DNA from: Pilaira anomala | Taxonomy: Eukaryota; Mucoromycota; Mucoromycetes; Mucorales; Mucoraceae | Length of the DNA stretch: 41,447 bases | Assembly (NCBI GenBank): GCA_025716855.1 | Contig: JAIXMQ010000125.1 | Span: 1-41,447 of the forward strand | Reading direction: 5' to 3' | Part shown: piece by piece, positions 1-13,301 of the stretch | Layout of the letters: the number at the start of each line of letters is the position of its first letter | Position numbering within the stretch: position 1 is the first letter of the stretch | Program-made: the position numbers and the translations under genes | Notes under the pieces: generated by a model | Told to the model about the DNA's origin: nothing | What the model saw: the letters and a program-made list of their open reading frames with translations, nothing else | The model's database searches: none

Positions 1-69
1 CAAACGGCCGGATTGTACATACTAGGTGATACTAGGTGGTGGTGCCGATTGTGGTGCCCCAAGAATTCA

Positions 70-71
<2 letters not shown>

Positions 72-116
<45 letters not shown>
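72..116. repeat. Poly(T) run, about 45 nt
   Basis: An uninterrupted T run lies about 120 bp upstream of the CTC1-like start codon. Poly(dA:dT) tracts of this kind often keep nucleosomes off fungal promoters, so a promoter role is plausible but inferred. Runs of this length are also prone to length errors in assembly. Confidence 0.9.
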
Positions 117-117
<1 letters not shown>

Positions 118-191
118 TCGTGCGTGACGTTTGAGAGTGAAAAGTGAAGGTGAAAAATGCAACAAGTAGTGTTTATTTTTTTCATAAGGAA

Positions 192-192
<1 letters not shown>

Positions 193-222
<30 letters not shown>
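193..222. repeat. Poly(A) run just upstream of the CTC1-like ATG
   Basis: Thirty A residues end 11 nt before the ATG at 234, which sits in a good context (ACCACCATG). If the transcript starts upstream, the mRNA has a poly(A) 5' leader. Confidence 0.85.
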
Positions 223-227
<5 letters not shown>

Positions 228-233
228 ACCACC

Positions 234-3200
234 ATGTCAACTAGTATCAATATAGCTCAATTAGTTACAGGAGGAAAAAGTCGAACGTCAAAAGGACAAT
301 CACTGACAGGCATGTTATTTGTCGTTTCCAAAGAATCCAGTTTAGCACGAGGTACGATCGAGTTAGTTGACTTTACTTCAGAGCAGATGGCATTATGTGT
401 TGTTGATCAATTCATCCCAACATACCACAGAGTTATTGTCTCTATTAAAGAATGGAACTATATTTTTGACGCAGCAAGTGGCTACAGGTATTTGGAGTTT
501 AAAATGGATTCTGTCTTTTACAGCAATGATACACTATCTGTTATTAGAAGACACATCAAATCTGAGAGCAAAACATATAGTAAACAACCTCACGTATTTT
601 ACATACCAAGTCCAACACTTTCTTGTGCAGAAAAGCGAAATGTTGCCTTAGCTGGTCAAATTCATTCAATTTCACCACTTATCGTCGTACCTAAAGTCAC
701 CTCATATTTCTTTTTACAGCTGACTAGAGATCGATCTTGTGTGACGATTCGGTTCAGTGGAAAAGGATGCGAGTATTACTATCATTATTTCCTTATTGGA
801 TCTTATCATGTCTTTCAAAACCTCTCCATTATTAAAAAAGGTGAAAGAACCATATTTTCATTCGGCAAAGAATCTTGTACCTGCACCATCACAGCTACAC
901 AATACGCAGATATTACGATACAACCCAATTCTTTAGAATATCCATTAACTGTAACATCAGTAGAAAAACCAAGACAATTCACGGGTTGCATCACTCGTAT
1001 CATTGATACTTTATTCGGAATTTATGAACTTGAAAGTAAGCTGTTAGTTTGTTTATTTCACTATATGAATTATTCTCCACAAAAGCCATATCGAATCGGT
1101 ACACGAATAACTATTTCACATTTTCATACTACCAAGGTTCAGTCATTAACTACAAGCCATTTATTAAGCCTATGGGAAATGAAAAACGATTGCCCGGTAT
1201 TAGTATCATGTCAAATGACACGTATTGAAATCCAATCTTTTCCTACTCATTCTCAAGTCCTTGGTGAGGATATGCAAACAGTCAGTTTCAAGCTATTAGT
1301 TTATTTAGACGTTATAAAACGTCAACTGGATTTTTCTAGCTTATTACAACAACTAGAAATTTATGCGGCATTAGAATCAAAATTTTCGAAAAGTATGGAT
1401 TTAGATTTAAATGGTTTATTCAAGACATTCAATATTATACGTAAACATTTATTGGAGAATGATGAAAATCAAGCTTATTCTATAGATTTCGATAGCTTCT
1501 TTAGTCATGATGATGAAGATAGTGGATGTCAAGTATTCACAAGAAACTCTGATAAGAATGTAATCCAGTTAATTTCTTATCCAAGTTTAGAGAACGTCAA
1601 GTCCAGTTTAGAAGACAATTTAGCTCCATATCAATTGGATTTAATCGGTGAAAACCATTTTAACGAGCAACATAAAGTCTTGATTAAATCAGCTGAATTG
1701 AATCAAGAACATCAACTTTTAGGTCGTATCGATATGCTGGATGATGGCCGACTCGTACTTGTAGATAACACCTGTAATATATTAATCAATACAACTGAAA
1801 ATATTGAATTAGGTGCAATCTATCTATGTAAAAAAGTGCGATTATTCTCTGAAGATCTTTCATATCTAAATTCACTTACATTCGAAAAGACTAAACTGGA
1901 CTGTCGATATATTTCATGTAATGGACATGATTTATATCTAGTCTATCGTCCTCATCAGCAAATATTTCAAATCGAACAAGATATTAGCTCAGTAGGAATC
2001 AGCCGATTTATTTGTGATGGTTTAACTACAGTAGTAAATCATCCAGTTGTTGTAGCTCATGTGATTGATAAATTACCACTTGAATTCTCAGTGCTTGGAA
2101 ATGATATAGAGTGTAGATTAGTAGTCATGCTTTATTCACTAACTGATTCAACTGAACACAATATTTCAATTGATTCTGGTAAAAGAATACTGGTTACAAA
2201 TAAACGAAATAGAAGTTTAAAATTCAACAGACAACTCCAACTGAATAAATGGTACGTTATTTTAGATTTGATTCAACTTGGCTCAAACGAGAACGATAAG
2301 ACATTTTTCCTCTCGGAAAAATGTCATAAAATCTATCCGATCGTTATAACACCGCGACGCATTAACTATGCAATTCAGTTAACAGCTATTGTATCTGATG
2401 ATGCGGTTTCTGTATTCAAACCACCAATTCCAAAACCAGTTTACAACGTTTCTCAGCTCGCTGTCTATAGTTTATCTCCCGATGAATCCTATCAAGAAAG
2501 AGCTGATTTCTATTATACAGAGCCAATGGATGTGCAAGGTATAATTATCTCAAAGCGTTTACTTAAAGGGTCTGCGCAATCGCATTCTACTTGTGATGAT
2601 AAAGCTGCAGATATGTATGATAAGTTTGGCATCGGCACTGGCAAATACGAACGCAAGTTACAAATTCAGTTACGCCAATTAAATAGACTGGATACTTTAG
2701 TTATTTATCTTGATTCTAAATCACAACACTATCCATTAGGTTTAATACCTGGTGCGCGTGTTACGTTTCGAAACCTTTTGCGTAAACATTCATATAAAGG
2801 CTTTTATAACTTTTATTGTACAAACAGAAGTACCTCTACTATTCAAGTAGAAAGTACGCATGCTCCCAAGGAAGACCATGTAGATTTAGATAATGTGCCC
2901 AAAATTGCGCTTTCACAGTTACAAAAAGAATTAGTAGAAGGAAAAGAACCAGAAGATACTATATTCAAGGCATATTGTTTTGTTAATCTTATTGTTTCTT
3001 TACGTTTCAAATGGTTATGCAAAACATGTGAATCGGTTATTCGAAATAGTAATTGTTTCAACCTGTGCCAAGAAATTGAACATGTCTTTACTGCTTCTGC
3101 GTACGTGAAGATTAGTGATAATACCGAAACAGCTCATGCAAATGTGGATGGCGAGAAACTTGTTTTTGGGTTACTGGATTTAACTCAAGCTCAAGCAGAT

Positions 3201-3548
3201 GAATTGAAACATTTTGTATTTGAGCATGGTGAGCTTTATTATCAAGGAAAACCTGGCTCAACATACAGTAATTTACCCGAAAAAATTGACAATCCACTCA
3301 AAGATTTATGTTCAAAAGCGATATCAAGAGGTCATATCTGGATTTATGCAAAAAGACAGTTTAAAAAAGAGGAAAGTGGTTTGTCTCTGTTGAAATTACC
3401 GAAAGAGAAAAAAAATAGAGAAGTGTTTGACGTTGAAAAGGCTAAATTGAAAGTTATTGTCATAAAACCTGATTTCGCAGCGAACATTGCTTGTCAACTT
3501 TTGTTAGAAGGCCTTGATGATTTTATTAACAATAATAATACAGCATAA
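234..3548 (+). CDS. CTC1: CTC1-like OB-fold protein (CST telomere complex subunit)
   Basis: An intronless 1104-aa frame. The start at 234 is preferred over the open frame from 144 because the extra residues come only from the poly(A) leader and 234 has a good start context. The protein is a string of beta-rich segments separated by short linkers, as expected for serial OB folds, with no enzymatic motif. Near the C-terminus an OB-like segment carries four cysteines, C929-x2-C932-x8-C941-x3-C945, right after a WL pair and followed by a stretch with VKISDNTETAHANVDG; this is the layout of the zinc-ribbon OB fold near the end of CTC1 and RPA1. The length is close to human CTC1 (about 1200 aa). 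CTC1, with STN1 and TEN1, binds single-stranded telomeric DNA and recruits Pol alpha-primase. Overall identity is low, so another large RPA-like OB protein remains possible. Confidence 0.6.
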   Translation: MSTSINIAQLVTGGKSRTSKGQSLTGMLFVVSKESSLARGTIELVDFTSEQMALCVVDQFIPTYHRVIVSIKEWNYIFDAASGYRYLEFKMDSVFYSNDTLSVIRRHIKSESKTYSKQPHVFYIPSPTLSCAEKRNVALAGQIHSISPLIVVPKVTSYFFLQLTRDRSCVTIRFSGKGCEYYYHYFLIGSYHVFQNLSIIKKGERTIFSFGKESCTCTITATQYADITIQPNSLEYPLTVTSVEKPRQFTGCITRIIDTLFGIYELESKLLVCLFHYMNYSPQKPYRIGTRITISHFHTTKVQSLTTSHLLSLWEMKNDCPVLVSCQMTRIEIQSFPTHSQVLGEDMQTVSFKLLVYLDVIKRQLDFSSLLQQLEIYAALESKFSKSMDLDLNGLFKTFNIIRKHLLENDENQAYSIDFDSFFSHDDEDSGCQVFTRNSDKNVIQLISYPSLENVKSSLEDNLAPYQLDLIGENHFNEQHKVLIKSAELNQEHQLLGRIDMLDDGRLVLVDNTCNILINTTENIELGAIYLCKKVRLFSEDLSYLNSLTFEKTKLDCRYISCNGHDLYLVYRPHQQIFQIEQDISSVGISRFICDGLTTVVNHPVVVAHVIDKLPLEFSVLGNDIECRLVVMLYSLTDSTEHNISIDSGKRILVTNKRNRSLKFNRQLQLNKWYVILDLIQLGSNENDKTFFLSEKCHKIYPIVITPRRINYAIQLTAIVSDDAVSVFKPPIPKPVYNVSQLAVYSLSPDESYQERADFYYTEPMDVQGIIISKRLLKGSAQSHSTCDDKAADMYDKFGIGTGKYERKLQIQLRQLNRLDTLVIYLDSKSQHYPLGLIPGARVTFRNLLRKHSYKGFYNFYCTNRSTSTIQVESTHAPKEDHVDLDNVPKIALSQLQKELVEGKEPEDTIFKAYCFVNLIVSLRFKWLCKTCESVIRNSNCFNLCQEIEHVFTASAYVKISDNTETAHANVDGEKLVFGLLDLTQAQADELKHFVFEHGELYYQGKPGSTYSNLPEKIDNPLKDLCSKAISRGHIWIYAKRQFKKEESGLSLLKLPKEKKNREVFDVEKAKLKVIVIKPDFAANIACQLLLEGLDDFINNNNTA

Positions 3549-3644
3549 AACAATAAAGGTTGAGCCTTAATTTTTTTTTCTTGTTTTTTTCTCGTGTATT
3601 TTTTTTTTATTATTATTATTCCTTTTCTTTACTTTATTTATTTA

Positions 3645-3869
3645 ATGGAACCTCCACAACATCCTGGAAATCCCAAATGGCAAACTAAATCAGAATGGTT
3701 AAAGATGAAACCATCAACTAGTGTTGAGTATATTAAAAATGAAGCTGAAACACTTGAAGAAAGCTATGAGCGATTTGGTTTAACTCAAGAAGAAGGTGAC
3801 TGGGGCGACGTGTCTGAGGCACAAGACGCTGGGTGGGGTACACCCAACAATACTGGTAGTGGATGGTGA
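3645..3869 (+). CDS. Small Trp-rich acidic protein, 75 aa, function unknown
   Basis: A single-exon frame whose ATG at 3645 follows a T-rich leader, 96 bp after the CTC1-like stop and on the same strand. The first half is hydrophilic with two Trp-containing segments (NPKWQ and SEWLKMK). The second half is acidic (ETLEESYERFG, QEEGDWGDVSEAQDAGWG), and the protein ends GSGW. No signal peptide or membrane helix is seen. I do not recognise the family. The composition is protein-like rather than random for such AT-rich DNA, which supports a real small gene. The longer frame from 3594 would add only hydrophobic residues encoded by the T-rich leader. Confidence 0.55.
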   Translation: MEPPQHPGNPKWQTKSEWLKMKPSTSVEYIKNEAETLEESYERFGLTQEEGDWGDVSEAQDAGWGTPNNTGSGW

Positions 3870-3904
3870 TATTTAACTATACATTATTTATTGTTTATCA
3901 CATA

Positions 3905-3936
3905 TACATATATATATATATATATATAAAGGGAGA

Positions 3937-3971
<35 letters not shown>
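3905..3971. repeat. (TA)n followed by (ATT)n microsatellites
   Basis: A TA dinucleotide run (about 3905-3928) and an ATT trinucleotide run (about 3941-3971) separate the converging small-protein gene and cyclin gene. The cyclin stop codon overlaps the last ATT units. Confidence 0.85.
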
Positions 3972-4800
3972 GTTTTTAAATAGTTGTGGTAATATAGGAT
4001 CCAACCACATGATGGGCTTTTTGTTACAGTAATAAATATCGGTAGTAGTTGGTGTGACTACGAATAAATCGTCCATAGAAGATAATGAAGAAGAAGAAGA
4101 GGATGTGGATATATTGTTCCTCCTCTTTTTATTATTATGTTGCTGTAAAATATGATTCGAAAGGGAATTATTAGAACAAGGAGAATTGAATGAGGCTGAT
4201 TTTGGTAAATACTGTCGATCGCGGTTGGGTAATATGGGAGGTAATTTTATTACTATGGTTTTATCATAGGTAATAAAAGTATAATACATGTCTTTTTGTG
4301 TGATGATCAACTGGTAATTCTATAAGTAAAAATAGATTGAGTTTATGCAGATATATGTTGTTTTTTGTTACTATAGTTACCATTAAGGCAAGTAGCTGTT
4401 TTTCCATTAAATTGACTTCAGGTAATGTGAAATAAACAGCATATTTTGTCCAATGCTTGTTTTTTGGTGAAGTATCATGCAATATTTTGGTTGTAACAAT
4501 CAAAGTAGCTAAAAATATGCGTTGACAAGTACAAGGCATTCCTTTTGCAAACTGAGCTAGTCTTTGTCTTAATCTATCCAACAAGACGATTGAAGCTAGC
4601 AATGTACCCGTTCGAGCACAAGACCTCCTGGCCAATAAATTAACAAATGTAGATAATGGTGGTATAGGACTTTTATATTCAATTGTATGATGGCATGGTA
4701 TCACTAACGATGCTTGATGTGAAATATATGATAATAAATGATTACTAGCTGGTTTATCAATGAATGCTTCTAATCTAGAATCAATTTTTGAATAATCCAT
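3969..4800 (-). CDS. PCL/Pho80-type cyclin
   Basis: Two exons, 4381-4800 and 3969-4319, joined across a 61-bp GT-AG intron (4320-4380), give 256 aa. The join restores the motif EKQLLALMNYQLIIT, the usual end of helix 3 and start of helix 4-5 in PCL cyclins (typically EKxLLxLLxYxL). The N-terminal 140 residues hold the cyclin box: RTGTLLASIVLLDRLRQR, then a helix ending in TKIL with the conserved Lys, then the conserved Glu of PEVNLMEKQLL. Such cyclins activate Pho85/CDK5-like kinases in cell-cycle entry, nutrient response or polarity. The C-terminal 70 residues are Ser/Asn-rich and probably disordered. Only 158 bp separate its start from the stop of the WC-2-like gene behind it. Confidence 0.8.
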
Positions 4801-4958
4801 TTTTTTTTTGTTTCTCGTCTGGTTTTATTATTTTACTCTATGTATATTGAAAAAAAAAAAAAAAAAAAAATAGAAGAAAAGAAATGTAAAATGAAAAAAA
4901 AAGAGAGAAACAGAGGGGAAAAATATACCGCTTGTTCTCGGAGAATCTATTGTTCGTT

Positions 4959-5039
4959 TCAGTCATCATTCAAATCCCTTTTTTTGTTTTTCTTTGCCCA
5001 ACGTAAACCACATGCGTTACATAAACTAAAGCCAAAAAG

Positions 5040-5079
<40 letters not shown>

Positions 5080-6177
5080 GGAGTGAGTTTATATAAATAT
5101 ATGTATATTTCCGTTTAATGTGTATTAATATAGCTTACGTTTTTGGTCCATGTGGTCCCTTACGCCATTCTGGTGATGAAGTTGTACCACAATCAGCGCA
5201 AACATATTCATCAGCTCCCTTATGCTTCTTCTAATTCTTTGTTTAGTATGATCATCCATTTATTTATAATTCAACTTACACGACGTTTCCATTTATCCTT
5301 TCTTTCCGATACATCTTGCAATGTACTTGAATCTTCTTTTGAATAACCACTCATAAAGTCTTCTAAATCCGATGTATTACTATCAATCCATTCTTCAGTA
5401 CTTGGATTATTAAATGTATCCATCGCTGTTGGTGCAGTAGTAGTAGTAGTTGTTGTTGTTGTTGGTGTCGTTGTATTTTCTTCATGATTTACTAAACCCG
5501 CCATATTAGGTGAAACACTCTCTATTTTTCCATATTTTAATGTTAATTCATCTATTCTCTTTTTCAACCAATTATTTTCTGCTTTTAATTCTAAAAAAGT
5601 ATCAATTAATGCTCCACTTTTCGTTGGTACAGGTTGTGCGATACCAAAGAACGACTGTGGTGGTTGGCCAGGTACATCTGACTTGGGATGACCGACCACC
5701 TCAAATATAACATAATTTTCGTCCTTCTTTCTAAACCGGTAATGTGTTTTGATCTGCGATCGGGTATGAAAAGACATTTGAAAATCTCTTATAAATACAT
5801 CCATGTCATCAACATGTAAAAAATCCATTAATGCTTGTCCAACTAATTCATGAGGTCGATATCCTGTAAGTTCATGTGTAGATTCTGAACAATATAATAT
5901 TTTTCCTGTAGGTGACAACACATGTAAAAGTCCTGTAATCTCTACTAGAATACGTTCTGACCAGTTTTTTCTTCTTCTAAAATCTGTTCCTCCTTTTAGC
6001 GCGGTCGAGCTCGATTCACCTTTTTCTGGTTCGGTTAGGGATGATCCTGAGAAATTGTCACTAGCAAAAAAGTTGTCTGTCGGTACCTGTTGTGTTGGTT
6101 GTTGTAATTGTTGTTGCTGTTGTAATTGTTGTTGCTGTAAGTGTTGTTGTTGCTGCTGCTGGTGTTGTTGGTGTTGT

Positions 6178-6248
<71 letters not shown>

Positions 6249-6279
6249 GTGTTGGTGTTGGTGTTGGTGTTGGTGTTGG

Positions 6280-6311
<32 letters not shown>

Positions 6312-6425
6312 TCGTTGTTGCTGTCGTTGTTGAAGTTGTTGTTGTTGGTGATGATGTTGCTGTTGTTGTTGTTGATGCTGCTGATTAGGATCAAGCATGT
6401 AATTATAAAAGTCCGGTTGTTGCAT
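4959..6425 (-). CDS. wc-2: White-Collar-2-type PAS/GATA light-response regulator
   Basis: Three exons (5280-6425, 5139-5230, 4959-5025) with introns of 49 and 113 bp give 434 aa. Order: N-terminal Q/H-rich repeat (about residues 10-110), PAS domain from W155 ([28 protein letters not shown]) to about 260, a short coiled segment ([20 protein letters not shown]), an Asp/Ser-rich linker, then a GATA finger C393-x2-C396-x18-C415-x2-C418 with [13 protein letters not shown] and [12 protein letters not shown]. The x18 loop is the fungal WC type. The GATA half appears only after splicing. The PAS domain lacks the flavin-binding Cys motif of LOV domains, so this is the WC-2/MadB partner and not the WC-1/MadA photoreceptor. 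Mucorales usually carry several WC-2 paralogues; which one this is cannot be told. The ATG at 6425 is the first in frame. Confidence 0.88.
6115..6385 (-). repeat. CAG/CAA and CAC triplet repeat coding Q/H tract in the WC-2 gene
   Basis: Nearly continuous glutamine codons with an internal (His-Gln)n block at about 6247-6284. CAG and CAA codons are mixed, with alternating CAACAG hexamers on the coding strand, so the repeat grew partly as a 6-bp unit. Antisense frames through it (poly-C, poly-V, poly-L) are artefacts. Confidence 0.9.
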
Positions 6426-6606
6426 GCTTTCAAAAAGAAACTGCAACAACGTTACAAGTCTAAATATATAAAAACGACAAAATAAAACGAGGGGTATAAA
6501 AAAAGAAAAAAAAAAGAAAAAAAAACAACAGGTAATCCCGCCTTGTTTATTTCAAAGGAGTGTCACGCATTTATTATTGTTTATTTGATAATAATGATGA
6601 TGATGG

Positions 6607-6954
6607 TTATAGATCTTCACCTTTTACACTATTTTCTAAATCATTTACTGGATCTACAGAAAAAACTTCTTGTGCTTTAATGAAATCAATATCTAAATTT
6701 TCATACTGAAACGTATTAATCTTTATCAATCTTGAAATTTGGTTTACAATCGACTTCTTCTCTGTATCGTTCTAACGCCAAAAAAGTTTTAATTAAAATT
6801 CCGTTTTGACAAACACACAAAAAATAAAAAATAAAATAGGGGAATTCGATTTTACCGTCAAGTTCACATAAAATAATTGAAGATCTTTATATGGTGCCAC
6901 TAACTTATGAACTTCTTGTTTTTCCATATTCCATTTCTTTGGCATATCCACTAA

Positions 6955-6986
<32 letters not shown>

Positions 6987-7370
6987 GGAGAATGACATTT
7001 TAAGGGCGATCCTGTTTTCTTTTAGCCTTTTTTATTTATTTACCTTTAGTTAGTACAACGGCTAATTTATGCGTTAAATAGCTAGGTTCAATTTGACACA
7101 AAACTTGGCTTAAAAAATTTAAACAATCGCGATTCGTCATATCAACCATGATTAAAACATAATCCGTTCTAGGAATAGTTCTTTTTGGTATTGATTCTGC
7201 TAAGTTACTATTCAAAAAAAAAGGGTATTAAGATCCTCAATACTATTTCTATATGCTGAATTTACATTGAATAGAAGACGTCAGAACATTCAAGAAATTT
7301 TTGGGAAATCGTTCTTTTTCCTGAAAACGGAGGACCTAATAACTAGATTGTCAAAGTTGAATTACTTTTA

Positions 7371-7425
<55 letters not shown>

Positions 7426-7489
7426 CCTTCGTTGTTTGTTGTTGTACCATTAACTCGAAAGGTCTACGAGTATATTGTGGCCTAAGCAT
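6607..7489 (-). CDS. CENPM: CENP-M-like kinetochore protein (small-GTPase fold)
   Basis: Five short exons (7448-7489, 7266-7342, 7044-7207, 6856-6950, 6607-6771) join in phase to 180 aa, the length of human CENP-M. All introns are GT-AG (105, 58, 93, 84 bp); the first contains a CT microsatellite and the third a T run, which hides the gene from simple ORF searches. The start MLRPQYTRRPFELM is followed by strand and loop LLGPPFSGKRT (residues 15-25), strand DYVLIMVDMT (55-64), KLAVVLTKVDMP (87-98) and LFYVNLT before two C-terminal helices. This is the order of a Ras-like domain, and CENP-M is the pseudo-GTPase of the CCAN (CENP-H/I/K/M). The G1-like GPPFSGKR has Arg where Ser/Thr is expected; TKVD matches the G4 [NT]KxD motif. 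A divergent small GTPase of another family is the main alternative. Confidence 0.72.
7375..7418. repeat. (CT)n microsatellite inside CENP-M-like intron 1
   Basis: About 44 bp of CT dinucleotides. On the coding (minus) strand it is a GA run lying between donor GTACAA (7447) and acceptor CTAG (7343). Confidence 0.9.
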
Positions 7490-7771
7490 ATTGTTGAATC
7501 GTATAATAATAAAAAAAAAAAAAGAAATAGAAATGTGACATTGAAATCAATCAATCCAACAAATGATGTCATCAATAAGACAAATGAAAATAAAAAAAAA
7601 AAAAAAAAAAAAAAAAAGAAAAAAAGAGGCAAAATTATTATCACTCGCGCGCGCTACTCTGAACAAATTTTTTTTAAGAGGTAACAGAGAGATATTGATT
7701 TTTTTTTTTGTTGTTATTTGACTCATGAGTATGAATCCTATAGATTTCAAGAGCAGAAAGTTTCCGATCGC
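7490..7771. promoter_or_regulatory. Divergent promoter between CENP-M-like and SNF2 genes
   Basis: A 282-bp intergenic region with A runs at 7510-7523 and 7592-7623 and a CG-alternating patch GCGCGCGC near 7648. No clear TATA box is seen. It must hold both 5' leaders. Confidence 0.5.
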
Positions 7772-12141
<4,370 letters not shown>

Positions 12142-12287
12142 AAATGTATAAATAAAAAACTTTTTTATGTAACGTGTATTCATATCAAGATATAACTGGT
12201 TATTTTTTTTGTACTACGCTTATTGTCGCACGTGGATTTGCTGGCTTGCATTATACATGTGGTTCGTTTTTTTTACCTTGTAACTAA

Positions 12288-12343
12288 TTTCATCCAATCA
12301 ACCTACATCAAAAGGTTTTTTAAAGACACATGATTGGATGAAA
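12288..12343. promoter_or_regulatory. 13-bp inverted repeat with paired CCAAT boxes
   Basis: TTTCATCCAATCA (12288-12300) and its exact reverse complement TGATTGGATGAAA (12331-12343) are separated by 30 bp. Each arm contains a CCAAT box, the site of the HAP/NF-Y complex, in opposite orientations. It lies 96-151 bp upstream of the gene at 12439 and before its TATA box. It could also form a hairpin or mark the 3' flank of the SNF2 gene. Confidence 0.55.
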
Positions 12344-12377
12344 CCCCTTTAAGCTTTTTAGTCAAATCGTCTGTGTC

Positions 12378-12385
12378 TATATAAA
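12378..12385 (+). promoter_or_regulatory. TATA box (TATATAAA) of the 12439 gene
   Basis: CTATATAAAG followed by a pyrimidine-rich stretch about 55 nt before the ATG at 12439, the expected spacing for a fungal TATA promoter with a short leader. Confidence 0.6.
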
Positions 12386-12438
12386 GAGAGAAAAGCTTTC
12401 ACTTTTTCTCCCTCTTTATCTTTTTTTTTTCTATTATT

Positions 12439-13248
12439 ATGCAAAACGAAATTTTTATAAATCCTCATCCTCTTCCTTCTCCTCCTCCATACAAGGAAAA
12501 TTATTCACCTAACATGGATTCAAATGCTTGGCCATCAAGTTATTATGGACGTACTCGTAGAATTGATTTAGCAAAATTTTATCAGAATATTTTAAAAGAA
12601 AGTAATAACGACGATCATCAATACAACAATAGTCTTAGTAGCGGCAGTAGTAGTAGCAGCGAAGAAGAAGAATTTGAAGAATATGATCAAAGTAACCAAA
12701 TTAGTCAAAACTGTACTACTGCTGACAATCAAAATAAAGCCAAGAAATACAAAAGGGTTAGATTCTCTAAAGAACCACCTACTGTATTTGAATATGAAGC
12801 AGAATACGACGATAAACCCACTAGTAGTATCTTATTTGATGATGGGTGGCCAGGTAGAACAAAGGCAGCAATGAAATCAAGTGGATTCATTGACTTCAAG
12901 TCAAAAATCGAAGCTAAATTAGGTGCAATTAATGATCCAGAACTTATCTCACAATTAGATACAAATACAACAACAATGGTACAAGAACCACCTTTATACC
13001 GTGGTTATTACCGTGACCGAAAGAGTCCACTTGTAAAAAAATTAAATCTTCGCCCAATTCCTAACGATGACTCTATCCCTTCTCCCACCAATTCTGATTA
13101 TTCGCCTATTACTCCAAGAGATGGTTCACCTTTATCCTCTGTTGAGCCTTCGAATTCTACCACTAGTACTTTAACTCCCGGTGGAAGTAAATGGTTAAAT
13201 AGAACTCTTTCAAGAATCAGAAATAATTCTCCACGTACAAAGCAATAA
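12439..13248 (+). CDS. Disordered 269-aa protein with PP1-docking-like RVRF motif
   Basis: A single-exon frame with its own TATA box. The N-terminus is Pro-rich (PHPLPSPPPYKENYSP). A Ser run passes into a Glu run (about residues 66-80), then comes the basic motif KKYKRVRF (RVRF at 106-109) with SKEPPTVFEYEAEYDD. The middle segment, about 130-165, could form a short helix (KSKIEAKLGAI). The C-terminal third is rich in S/T-P sites (PSPTNSDYSPITPRDGSP), likely proline-directed kinase targets. RVxF-type motifs dock protein phosphatase 1; here this rests on the motif alone. I do not recognise the family, and no catalytic or membrane element is seen. Confidence 0.65.
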   Translation: MQNEIFINPHPLPSPPPYKENYSPNMDSNAWPSSYYGRTRRIDLAKFYQNILKESNNDDHQYNNSLSSGSSSSSEEEEFEEYDQSNQISQNCTTADNQNKAKKYKRVRFSKEPPTVFEYEAEYDDKPTSSILFDDGWPGRTKAAMKSSGFIDFKSKIEAKLGAINDPELISQLDTNTTTMVQEPPLYRGYYRDRKSPLVKKLNLRPIPNDDSIPSPTNSDYSPITPRDGSPLSSVEPSNSTTSTLTPGGSKWLNRTLSRIRNNSPRTKQ

Positions 13249-13301
13249 TAATATATAGTTAACAATAATATATTTGTAAATATTTTCCGCAAAGCAACCC
13301 T

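Noticed and set aside
4840..5043. Lys-rich plus-strand frame
   Set aside because: Poly(A) artefact antisense to the last exon of the WC-2 gene.
5139..6425. WC-1/MadA-type photoreceptor
   Set aside because: The PAS domain lacks the flavin-binding LOV Cys motif and there is only one PAS; this fits WC-2.
6055..6485. Plus-strand frames rich in Cys, Val or Leu across 6055-6485
   Set aside because: They are antisense readings of the CAG/CAA repeat of the WC-2 gene.
7375..7418. CRISPR-like or regulatory repeat at the CT run
   Set aside because: Simple microsatellite in an intron of a eukaryotic gene; there are no CRISPR arrays in this window.
7475..7684. Lys-rich frames around 7475-7810 on both strands
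   Set aside because: Made of A/T runs in the divergent promoter; no protein-like composition.
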